A stretch of DNA of 13,593 nucleotides from Anaerohalosphaeraceae bacterium (GTDB taxonomy: Bacteria > Planctomycetota > Phycisphaerae > Sedimentisphaerales > Anaerohalosphaeraceae): NCBI GenBank assembly GCA_030671565.1, contig DAOVIC010000027.1, positions 1-13,593 of the forward strand, read 5' to 3'. Below, piece after piece: positions 7,790-13,593 of the stretch. The translations under genes and the position numbers were made by a program. Under the pieces are notes generated by a model. That model was not told where the DNA came from. It saw nothing but the letters and a program-made list of their open reading frames with translations, and did not search any database. Within the stretch, counting starts at the first letter, position 1; every line of letters starts with the position of its first letter.

Positions 7790-8695
7790 TTATCTGGTTC
7801 TGTTTAACAGTTCAAGTGCCAGTTGTCTCAAAATATCCGCCTCCGGGCCAAATTCTTTCAGGGCAGCAACCGCATCTTCGGTAATTTTGCCAAGAATTTG
7901 TTTCGATTTAACCATTCCCAATACTGATGGATATGTGATCTTGCCTGCCGTAGCGTCCTTTCCGGCTGTTTTGCCGAGATCCTCACTCGATGCCGACATA
8001 TCCAAAATATCGTCTGCGATCTGAAAACCAAGCCCTATGCCCAGTCCATAATTGTATAAATTTAATATCTGTTCATCGTTTGCACCCCCGGCAAGAGCTC
8101 CCATAGTTGTCGCGGCGGCAAACATCTTTGCTGTTTTATTCGTGTGTATGTACTCTAATAGCTGACGGTCACCCTCTGTTTCTTCACCCTTTAGGTCTGC
8201 CATCTGGCCAGCGATCATCCCTGCCGAACCTGCTGCCCTAGCCAGTGTTACTATCATTCTTTTTGCCATTGAGTCATCTTCGATATCGCTTGAAAGTATC
8301 TCAAAGGCCATCGTAAGTAACGCGTCACCGGTAAGTATTGCTTCTGCTTCGCCGAATTCCTTGTGACAAGTGGGCAGTCCCCGCCTGATATCGTCATCAT
8401 CCATCGCAGGCAGATCGTCATGGACCAGCGAATAGGTGTGGACCATCTCGATGGCTGCGGCGGCGATTCGGGCAGCTTTTGTTACCTGACCTGCGATAAC
8501 TTTAGAGGCCCACATCACGACCGCAGCACGTATACGCTTACCCGGAGCGGTCAGCGTATAGTTCATCGTGTACCTTAATTCCTGGTGAATATCTTCACCC
8601 CTGCCCATGACGTCGGCAAGTGTCTCGTTGACCTTGCCAGCCATTTCAGCAAGTTCTGCACCGAAATCACCTTCGAAATACGCTTTTTGCTGCAT
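7790..8695 (-). CDS. ispA: Farnesyl diphosphate synthase (polyprenyl synthetase)
   Basis: This is a trans-prenyltransferase that joins isopentenyl diphosphate units to an allylic primer, supplying C15 (or C20) precursors for lipid carriers and quinones. The 301-residue length matches E. coli IspA. The first aspartate-rich motif is DDLPAMD (93-99), followed by DDDDIRRGLPTCH (99-111). The second is QIADDILD (225-232). PGKRIRA (51-57) is the substrate-binding segment, with P in place of the usual first G. A tyrosine (Y88) lies five residues before the first aspartate and there is a two-residue insertion in that motif, both typical of bacterial type II farnesyl synthases; a C15 product is therefore favoured, but geranylgeranyl synthesis cannot be excluded. 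It is the first gene of the minus-strand run, with a plausible promoter about 50 bases upstream. Confidence 0.93.
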   Translation of the reverse strand: MQQKAYFEGDFGAELAEMAGKVNETLADVMGRGEDIHQELRYTMNYTLTAPGKRIRAAVVMWASKVIAGQVTKAARIAAAAIEMVHTYSLVHDDLPAMDDDDIRRGLPTCHKEFGEAEAILTGDALLTMAFEILSSDIEDDSMAKRMIVTLARAAGSAGMIAGQMADLKGEETEGDRQLLEYIHTNKTAKMFAAATTMGALAGGANDEQILNLYNYGLGIGLGFQIADDILDMSASSEDLGKTAGKDATAGKITYPSVLGMVKSKQILGKITEDAVAALKEFGPEADILRQLALELLNRTR

Positions 8696-8903
8696 GAATT
8701 CACTTTCATTTAAAAATGATATTCCCTAAACCGAACTTTGTATTATAATAACTTTTTCGGCAGATAGGCCAATAAAATATCATAGATTACAGAAGTTATG
8801 CCCCTTAGGGTATTAAATTTACGCGAGTCAGGCGGTAACTGTTTATTCTAAAGCATTTGTCTACGAACAAACGGGAAAATTCAACTGAGAGTACTATATT
8901 ATC
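8696..8903. promoter_or_regulatory. Divergent ispA-miaA intergenic region
   Basis: These 208 bases are the only place from which both the minus-strand isoprenoid run and plus-strand miaA can begin within this part of the window. The region is AT-rich, with the ispA promoter candidate at 8742-8772. No convincing -35/-10 pair was found for miaA; TATTCT near 8844-8849 is a weak -10 candidate. No riboswitch or long operator repeat was recognised. Confidence 0.5.
8742..8772 (-). promoter_or_regulatory. Candidate sigma-70-type promoter of ispA
   Basis: Reading the minus strand, TTGGCC (8772-8767, four of six to TTGACA) and TATTAT (8750-8745, five of six) are separated by 16 bases; a perfect TATAAT (8747-8742) overlaps with 19-base spacing. 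The predicted transcript start near 8736 would give a leader of about 40 bases. The ten-base core TATTATAATA (8741-8750) is its own reverse complement, so it could also serve the plus strand toward miaA. This is a visual match only. Confidence 0.4.
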
Positions 8904-9827
8904 ATGAAGATACTAGTTTTAGGAGTAACGGCGTCCGGTAAAGGGCGGCTTGCCTTTGATCTGGCAAGGGAAATCAATGGTGAAATTGTCAGCATTGACT
9001 CGATGAAGGTCTATCGAAGGATGGATATCGGAACCGCCAAACCCGGCGTCGAGCAGAGAAAACTTGCAAAATATCACCTTGTAGACATCGTCGAGCCCAG
9101 CGATTCGTTCACTGTAGGCATTTTTCTGGAAAAGGCCCGCGAGATTATCGCGACGATCGAGGATGCTGGCAAGAACGCTATTATCTCGGGCGGAACGGCT
9201 ATGTATATTAAGACTCTGCTGTATGGTTTGTTTGATGGTCCCGGAAGCGATGAAGTTATCCGCGACAGGCTGAAAAAAAGGATCGAGGACGAAAGTAGTC
9301 AGAAACTGCACGAGGAAATGAGCAAGGTCGACCCCGAAGCAGGCGAAAGGATCCATCCCAACGATGCCAGACGTATTGTCCGGGCACTTGAAGTATATGA
9401 AATTACCGGAAAACCCATTAGTTCATTTCAGCAGCAGTTCTCCGCTGAGCCAACACAAGACGATTGGGTGATAATCGGTCTTCGACGCCAGAAAGAAGAC
9501 GCAAGCAGCCGGATCAATCTGCGTGTAAAGAAAATGGTCGAAGCCGGACTTGTCGACGAAGTAAAGAGTCTGCTCGCCGAGGAAAAACCACTTAGCAAAC
9601 AGGCTGCCGGTGCGATCGGGTATGCAGAGATCATCGACCATCTAAACGGAGAGATTTCACTGGAAGAGGCGATCGAAAGAATAAAAATAAACACCCGCAA
9701 ATTCGCCAAGTCACAAAGAACATGGTTCAAAACATTCAAAAACGTAAACTGGCTCGACATCGCTGAAAACGAAACACCGCAGAGTATTCTTCAACGAGCA
9801 CTTGAAATTATCCGGCCCGGCGAATAA
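8904..9827 (+). CDS. miaA: tRNA dimethylallyltransferase
   Basis: MiaA transfers a dimethylallyl group from DMAPP to N6 of adenosine 37 in tRNAs that read codons starting with U, which improves decoding. The 307-residue length is typical. Visible motifs are the P-loop GVTASGKG (7-14), DSMKVYRRMDIGTAKP (32-47), YHLVDIVEPSDSFTV (57-71), GGTAMYIKTLLYGLFDGP (96-113), and HPNDARRIVRALEVYEITG (151-169), the tRNA and DMAPP contact region. AAGAIGYAEI follows in the C-terminal part. The P-loop ends in GKG, where the usual form is GKS or GKT, and has V where P is common. The start ATG at 8904 has GAGAG 12 bases upstream, a weak site. It is divergent from ispA and convergent with the signalling cluster. 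DMAPP comes from the MEP pathway begun by nearby dxs. Confidence 0.96.
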   Translation: MKILVLGVTASGKGRLAFDLAREINGEIVSIDSMKVYRRMDIGTAKPGVEQRKLAKYHLVDIVEPSDSFTVGIFLEKAREIIATIEDAGKNAIISGGTAMYIKTLLYGLFDGPGSDEVIRDRLKKRIEDESSQKLHEEMSKVDPEAGERIHPNDARRIVRALEVYEITGKPISSFQQQFSAEPTQDDWVIIGLRRQKEDASSRINLRVKKMVEAGLVDEVKSLLAEEKPLSKQAAGAIGYAEIIDHLNGEISLEEAIERIKINTRKFAKSQRTWFKTFKNVNWLDIAENETPQSILQRALEIIRPGE

Positions 9828-9932
9828 CTATTCGGCAGATGATGCGGTCTTTTATGACATAATCGGGTAGGCCGGTTTGGTTGCGGCAAATGGGCGGATG
9901 TGCACCAGAGAAAGACGCTCGTTTGGTTCGGG
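9828..9932. other. Convergent gap without a recognised terminator
   Basis: These 105 bases separate the stop of miaA from the stop of the 358-aa receiver-kinase gene. The only stem seen is GCCG (9871-9874) with CGGC (9884-9887), four pairs and no T-run on either strand. No gene is supported here. Confidence 0.5.
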
Positions 9933-11009
9933 CTATGCCTGTTTTGGGATTTCAACAGTAAATATAGCTCCACCGTCAGATTTGTTTTCAGCCCAAATGC
10001 TTCCACCGTGCAGTTCAACGATTCCCTTAGCAACCGGCAGACCCAACCCTGTCCCATGCTGCCCCGGTCCGACTTTGTTTATCTTCTGAACAAACTTGCT
10101 AAAGATCGCATCCGTTTCTTCAGTATTTATTCCCGGCCCGTCATCTTCAACTTCAATGCGTATCTTGTCACCAATGTCATGCAGTCCAATACAAATTGTT
10201 CCGCTTTCATAGATAAATTTAACGGCGTTATCGACCAGGTACTGCATAACCCGTTTAAGTTTTTTCTGGTCCCCGCAGATCAAAATTTCACCCGGGGGCA
10301 TATCGTGATTGATAACGATTCGCTTTTTTGCGGCCTTGACCTTGAATTTCTCAACAATTTCAATGACCAGAGATTTAATATCGAATTCGGTTTTATCTAG
10401 TTCCATATCCCCTGTTTCGATTTTGGTTATATCAAAGAAATCACTGACGATCCTGGCAATTCTGTCTATCTCATCGCTGGCCACATCAAGCTGTTCGTTC
10501 AATTTCGGGGTGATCTTTCCAAAGATATCCGCCTGAGCGTTAGATATGATATTATTGACGATAGTAACGGGCGTCCTTATCTCATGCGTAACAATTTCGG
10601 TAAAATCCTGCTCGATCTGTTCCATCTGCTCGATATTTTTTAGATAGAGATAAGGCCGTATTTTAGCAATCAGTTCATCTCCGTCAAACGGCTTGGTAAC
10701 ATAGTCATCGGCGCCTGCACTATATCCTTCAAGCCGTTCCTTAGTAAGCGCCTTTGCCGACACCATTATAACCTTTGTATACTTCAGAGAAGGATTTTCC
10801 CTTAGCCGCCGGCACACTTCATAGCCATCGATCCCCGGCATCATAATATCCAGCAGAATAAGATCGGGCTGAAACTTCTCGGCGATTTCCAGTGCCTCCT
10901 CCCCTGAATAAGCCGTCGCCAGATTAAACTCATCTTCAAGCAATTCCTCAAATATTTCCACATTGCTCACATCGTCGTCTACCGCCAGTATTTTATTTGA
11001 GTTTTCCAT
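9933..11009 (-). CDS. Receiver-histidine kinase hybrid, no sensor domain (358 aa)
   Basis: The protein is a soluble N-terminal receiver joined to a histidine kinase. The receiver (1-122) has the acidic pocket D11-D13, phospho-acceptor D54 in LLDIMMPG, S84 in MVSAK and K106 in VTKP. A linker of only about 15 residues leads to the dimerisation domain, with phospho-acceptor H142 in HEIRTP. The ATPase domain has the N box YLVDNAVKF (257-265), DDGPGI (289-294) and HGTGLGL (318-324). There is no membrane helix or PAS/GAF domain, so the input is presumably phosphorylation of its own receiver, which would control or be served by the kinase (inference). The start ATG has GAGGT 6 bases upstream (11016-11020). 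It is the last gene of the cluster, 36 bases after the stand-alone receiver, whose receiver domain it closely resembles. Confidence 0.93.
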   Translation of the reverse strand: MENSNKILAVDDDVSNVEIFEELLEDEFNLATAYSGEEALEIAEKFQPDLILLDIMMPGIDGYEVCRRLRENPSLKYTKVIMVSAKALTKERLEGYSAGADDYVTKPFDGDELIAKIRPYLYLKNIEQMEQIEQDFTEIVTHEIRTPVTIVNNIISNAQADIFGKITPKLNEQLDVASDEIDRIARIVSDFFDITKIETGDMELDKTEFDIKSLVIEIVEKFKVKAAKKRIVINHDMPPGEILICGDQKKLKRVMQYLVDNAVKFIYESGTICIGLHDIGDKIRIEVEDDGPGINTEETDAIFSKFVQKINKVGPGQHGTGLGLPVAKGIVELHGGSIWAENKSDGGAIFTVEIPKQA

Positions 11010-11045
11010 TTTGGGACCTCACAACCAAATTCCATTCTTTGCTCT

Positions 11046-11417
11046 TTATATTTCACACAAAAACGCTACCGACTCCATAAGATTTTTCCTCGTATACGGC
11101 TTTGTGATATAGTCACAAGCTCCGGCTTTATACGCTTCGACCCTCTCTTCTAAAAGCCTCTTCGCCGAGACCATAATGATCATAGTATCTCTAAGTCTCT
11201 CGTCGGCCCATAACCGCCTACACACTTCATACCCGTCGATTCCCGGCAGCATGATATCCAGCAGTATAAGATCCGGCAGAAACTCAAAAGCTTCTTCAAG
11301 TGCCTCTTCCCCCGTCGAAACGGTCCTAACTTCGTAATCGTCCCCCAGTATTTCAACGACGATCTCATTGTTAAGAGGGTTGTCATCAACCGACAATACT
11401 TTCTTTTTTATCTGCAT
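11046..11417 (-). CDS. Stand-alone receiver (single-domain response regulator)
   Basis: The 123-residue protein is a lone CheY-like receiver. It has D11, D12, phospho-acceptor D54 in LLDIMLPG, S84 in MVSAK and K106 in ITKP, so all catalytic positions are present. There is no output domain. It shares the segment PDLILLDIM.PGIDGYEVCR and many other positions with the receiver of the following 358-aa kinase, pointing to tandem duplication. Likely roles are phosphate shuttle or phosphate sink between the cluster's kinases (inference). The start is fixed by AGGGAG seven bases upstream (11425-11430). It lies 79 bases after the 414-aa kinase gene; that gap is spanned by a possible 30-codon ORF. Confidence 0.9.
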   Translation of the reverse strand: MQIKKKVLSVDDNPLNNEIVVEILGDDYEVRTVSTGEEALEEAFEFLPDLILLDIMLPGIDGYEVCRRLWADERLRDTMIIMVSAKRLLEERVEAYKAGACDYITKPYTRKNLMESVAFLCEI

Positions 11418-11500
11418 GATTTTGCTCCCTGGAATACGTCATCTACCGAAAGGTTAATCCATACTATGTACCTGTGATCGATTATTGTCATATTTTTCAT
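11408..11500 (-). CDS. Possible 30-aa micro-ORF bridging two signalling genes
   Basis: The frame starts with an ATG (11500-11498) that overlaps the TGA of the 414-aa kinase gene as ATGA. It runs through the whole intergenic gap and ends in TAA (11410-11408), just inside the start of the stand-alone receiver gene in another frame (a 10-base overlap). GGAG lies 10 bases upstream (11511-11514). The peptide begins [20 protein letters not shown] and has no recognised motif. Its geometry suits translational coupling or a leader-like role, but a frame this short stays open by chance fairly often (roughly one in four for random codons), so the gene is doubtful. Confidence 0.25.
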   Translation of the reverse strand: MKNMTIIDHRYIVWINLSVDDVFQGAKSCR

Positions 11501-12741
11501 TTATTTCCATCTCCGACCAGCACGGCCTTGCCCTCTATGCCGATATCTATGAATGTTGGGATTTCGAACGAAAACACTGCTCCGCCCTCCGGTCTGTTCT
11601 GAGCCCAGATGCGTCCGTTGTGAGCATTTATAATCTCCTGGCAAATTGCCAGTCCCAGTCCGGTACCGCCAGCGCCGGATTTTGTCTTGCTTGACTGTAC
11701 AAATTTATCGAATACCGCTTCCAGTTCATCCTTGGGAATGCCCGGACCTTCATCTTTAATCGACACAGTCACCGTACTGTCCTCACGGCACATTTCTATC
11801 TCAATATTCCCGCCTTCCGGCGAGAACTTCACCGCATTGCTAAGCAGATTGCGAACCACCTGTTTGATTTTGTCTGCATCGACAACTACTTGCTCTTCGA
11901 AAAGCATATTGTTATACCGGATAGTCAGGTTTCGTTTCGCAAAAAGTGATTCGAATTCATCCACGAGGGATACGACTATTGCACCGATGTCAGTTTGCTT
12001 CATCTCGAACGTAATCTTGCCCGATTCGAGCTTTGCCAGGTCGAGTAAATTGTCCAGTAAACTCAAGAGAGTACGTCCACTCTGAGAAATCTTATTGAAG
12101 TAATTAAGTATTTTTTCCGGCTTGATTGTGGCATGTTTATCAGCGCCAAACCCGGAAAAACTCAGAATTCCATGCAGCGGCGTACGCAGCTCATGCGACA
12201 TGTTGGCTAAGAATTCGCTCTTGGTGAGGTTTGCTTGCTCAGCACATTCCTTAGCTTCCTCGAGTTCTTTATTTACTTGCATAAGATCAGCAGTGCGATC
12301 ATTTACCAGTTCTTCAAGATGCTCATTATGCTTTCTAAGCTCTTGCTCTAATCGACGCCTTTCAAATGAGTATCGGATCGCCCGTCTCAGCACATCATGG
12401 GAAAGCTTATCTTTGAGCAGGTAATCCATTGCACCAGCCTTTATAGCCTCAATGCCGATCTCTTCAATGGCAAGACCTGTCAGTACCATTACAGGTATAT
12501 CGGGGAAGGCCCGAAGGAATTTGTTCAGCGTTTCAATTCCACAACTATCCGGAAGTCCAAGATCGAGCAGTACCAAATCGAAATCATTACAATTGAGCTT
12601 TTCGAAACCCTCTGCTAAATTTTGGGCCGTTATGAGCGAATAATTCACTGACTGCCATGGCTCCTGCAAAGCAAGTTTTACCAGCCGTCTATCGGCACGA
12701 TCATCATCTATGAGAAGAATATTTATTTTTTCTGAATTCAT
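11497..12741 (-). CDS. Receiver-histidine kinase hybrid with coiled-coil linker (414 aa)
   Basis: The receiver (about 1-125) has D12-D14, phospho-acceptor D60 in [10 protein letters not shown]88 in LTG and K110. K110 is followed by D rather than the usual P, as in receivers with an LLKD/LVKG ending. A charged coiled-coil linker (about 126-175) leads to the dimerisation domain with H183 in SHELRTP. The ATPase domain has LLSNAVKF (299-306), DEGPGI (330-335) and GGTGLGL (358-364). It is soluble, with no sensor domain. The start chosen is the ATG at 12741, which overlaps the stop of the preceding response-regulator gene as ATGA; an in-frame ATG at 12783 would add 14 polar residues but has its nearest AGGAG about 15 bases away. 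Coupled translation with the Rcp1-like regulator suggests the two act in one relay. Confidence 0.92.
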   Translation of the reverse strand: MNSEKINILLIDDDRADRRLVKLALQEPWQSVNYSLITAQNLAEGFEKLNCNDFDLVLLDLGLPDSCGIETLNKFLRAFPDIPVMVLTGLAIEEIGIEAIKAGAMDYLLKDKLSHDVLRRAIRYSFERRRLEQELRKHNEHLEELVNDRTADLMQVNKELEEAKECAEQANLTKSEFLANMSHELRTPLHGILSFSGFGADKHATIKPEKILNYFNKISQSGRTLLSLLDNLLDLAKLESGKITFEMKQTDIGAIVVSLVDEFESLFAKRNLTIRYNNMLFEEQVVVDADKIKQVVRNLLSNAVKFSPEGGNIEIEMCREDSTVTVSIKDEGPGIPKDELEAVFDKFVQSSKTKSGAGGTGLGLAICQEIINAHNGRIWAQNRPEGGAVFSFEIPTFIDIGIEGKAVLVGDGNK

Positions 12742-13205
12742 CTTAAACCCATCGTTGAAGTTGTTTTTGTTATTTGTTTGCATATAACAAACCAGTACTC
12801 CTGGAGCCCCGCTAAAATTTCCCGAAATTCCATTATATCCACAGGCTTCTTAATATACCCGGCTGCATGTAACTTGTAACTTTCCAGAATATCCATTTCG
12901 GAATCAGATGTTGTCAAAACAACGACGGGTATAGCATTGAGATACTCATCCATCTTAATTTGCTTTAGAAATCCTTTGCCTCCCATACCCGGCATATTCA
13001 GATCGAGCAGAATCAGATCGGGCAGTTCATTTTCTATGTCGCCATTTTTACACGCATCAAGGAATTCCAAAGCATCTTCAGCACAGTTTTCTGTATACAA
13101 GGTATTTGCAATTTTTTGGTCAGCAAAGGACTGCTTTATCAATTTCTGATCGGATAAACTATCGTCCACTAATAGTATCTTTGCTAGTTTTATGGTATTA
13201 TCCAT
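12738..13205 (-). CDS. Rcp1-like single-domain response regulator
   Basis: The 155-residue protein is one receiver domain. It has D14-D15, phospho-acceptor D68 in [11 protein letters not shown]98 in VVVLTTS, K120 in YIKKPV, and a closing LQEYWF. The spacing, the loop before D68, and the [10 protein letters not shown] segment match the Rcp1 type of regulator that pairs with phytochrome-like and PAS-containing kinases, here presumably the kinase encoded immediately upstream. A 16-residue tail follows residue 139. The start is set to the ATG at 13205, because AGGGAG lies six bases upstream (13212-13217); an in-frame TTG at 13226 is less likely. The stop overlaps the next kinase start as ATGA. 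There is no output domain, so the phosphate is probably passed on or the protein acts by binding a partner. Confidence 0.92.
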   Translation of the reverse strand: MDNTIKLAKILLVDDSLSDQKLIKQSFADQKIANTLYTENCAEDALEFLDACKNGDIENELPDLILLDLNMPGMGGKGFLKQIKMDEYLNAIPVVVLTTSDSEMDILESYKLHAAGYIKKPVDIMEFREILAGLQEYWFVICKQITKTTSTMGLR

Positions 13206-13211
13206 CTTGCT

Positions 13212-13217
13212 CTCCCT
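13212..13217 (-). promoter_or_regulatory. Shine-Dalgarno site fixing the Rcp1-like regulator start
   Basis: AGGGAG on the minus strand lies 6 bases before the ATG at 13205, just outside the upstream kinase stop (TAA, 13221-13219). It makes the ATG preferable to the in-frame TTG at 13226, which lies inside the end of the kinase gene. Confidence 0.7.
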
Positions 13218-13218
13218 T

Positions 13219-13593
13219 TTAACCAATCTTTAACACGTCTTCATATTTCTGTTCGTTTGTTCCAACCTCTTCAACATTAGCTGCTTGTAGCGTAAACCAG
13301 AATCTCGTACCTTTTCCAAACTCCGAGGAAACCCCGATTTCTCCGCCATGCCGTTCTATAATCTTTTTACATACCGAAAGCCCGATACCGGCCCCTTCGT
13401 AACTGCTTTTCGAGCGCAGACGTTTGAACATTGTAAATACATCCTTGTAATGTTCTTCCTTTATTCCTATCCCATTATCCTCTATCGTAATACGAACCAT
13501 ATTGTCAACGACTTGATCAGCCCGAATCCACACTTCAGGGGGTGTCTGCGGCTTATGGTATTTCAAAGCGTTGGCTATAAGATTCTGCAGCAA
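13219..13593 (-). CDS. Histidine kinase, C-terminal ATPase part, cut by window edge
   Basis: The last 124 residues of a histidine kinase are visible; the frame is open to the edge and the leading residue is an ordinary leucine codon (TTG), not a start. The ATPase domain shows the N box LLQNLIANALKYH (1-13), DNGIGI (39-44), MFKRLRSKSSYEGAGIGL (55-72) and HGGEIGVSSEFGKGTRFWFT. The MFKRL with YEGAGIGL form is typical of kinases with PAS, GAF or phytochrome sensor modules, such as Cph1 relatives. The sensor and dimerisation domains must lie beyond the window. The stop is 13 bases before the start of the Rcp1-like regulator, so the two are very probably a cognate pair. Confidence 0.9.
   Translation of the reverse strand: MLQNLIANALKYHKPQTPPEVWIRADQVVDNMVRITIEDNGIGIKEEHYKDVFTMFKRLRSKSSYEGAGIGLSVCKKIIERHGGEIGVSSEFGKGTRFWFTLQAANVEEVGTNEQKYEDVLKIG

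Noticed and set aside
9871..9887. Candidate terminator stem in the miaA convergent gap
   Set aside because: Only four base pairs, nine-base loop and no T-run on either strand.
9900..10400. 166-codon plus-strand frame opposite the 358-aa kinase
   Set aside because: It is antisense to a clear ATPase domain, and its residue pattern mirrors the kinase codons.
11687..12424. Ser-rich plus-strand frames opposite the 414-aa kinase
   Set aside because: Serine- and arginine-rich antisense shadows without motifs or ribosome sites.
13206..13226. TTG start at 13226 for the Rcp1-like regulator
   Set aside because: It overlaps the upstream kinase end and would place the strong AGGGAG site inside the coding region; the ATG at 13205 is properly spaced from it.
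1..13593. CRISPR array, tRNA/rRNA genes, insertion sequences, attachment sites
   Set aside because: No regularly spaced repeats, cloverleaf-like sequences, transposase or integrase frames were seen by eye on either strand.

Overview
The window looks like chromosomal DNA of a Gram-negative-type bacterium of the Planctomycetota, probably close to the Phycisphaerae/Sedimentisphaerales. This is an inference from protein character, not a database result: the DXS has GDASIVNG in its thiamine motif, the MiaA has an unusual P-loop, a secreted TPR protein sits among housekeeping genes, and the signalling genes have receiver-kinase architecture. No rRNA, tRNA, CRISPR array, insertion sequence or phage gene was recognised.

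Positions 1-320 hold the 3' part of a plus-strand gene for a two-helix membrane protein (DUF1648-like). It converges with a minus-strand run reading from about 8695 down to 333: ispA (farnesyl diphosphate synthase), dxs (first MEP-pathway enzyme), nadK (NAD kinase), a secreted TPR protein of unknown role, a DinG/XPD-type iron-sulfur helicase, and a cytoplasmic parvulin prolyl isomerase. From dxs to the helicase the genes are almost contiguous (gaps of 17, 2 and 1 bases), so they are probably one transcript. Gaps of 167 bases after ispA and 61 bases before the isomerase leave room for internal signals. A 208-base divergent promoter region separates ispA from plus-strand miaA (8904-9827), whose product consumes the dimethylallyl diphosphate made by the pathway that dxs starts.

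From 13593 down to 9933 there is a minus-strand signalling cluster, convergent with miaA. In transcription order it encodes the C-terminal catalytic end of a histidine kinase (cut by the window edge), an Rcp1-like single-domain response regulator, a receiver-histidine kinase protein (414 aa), a stand-alone receiver (123 aa), and a second receiver-histidine kinase (358 aa). The visible part has four receiver domains and three kinase ATPase domains, but no DNA-binding or enzymatic output domain and, apart from whatever lies beyond the edge, no sensor domain. It is best read as a multi-step phosphorelay hub. Several start sites could be refined from Shine-Dalgarno sequences and ATGA stop/start overlaps. 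A 30-codon open frame fits the gap between the 414-aa kinase and the stand-alone receiver.

I did not find a clearly new defence, mobile or biosynthetic system. The points most worth a second look are the phosphorelay cluster, the small bridging ORF, the atypical residues in DXS and MiaA, and the unassigned secreted TPR protein.
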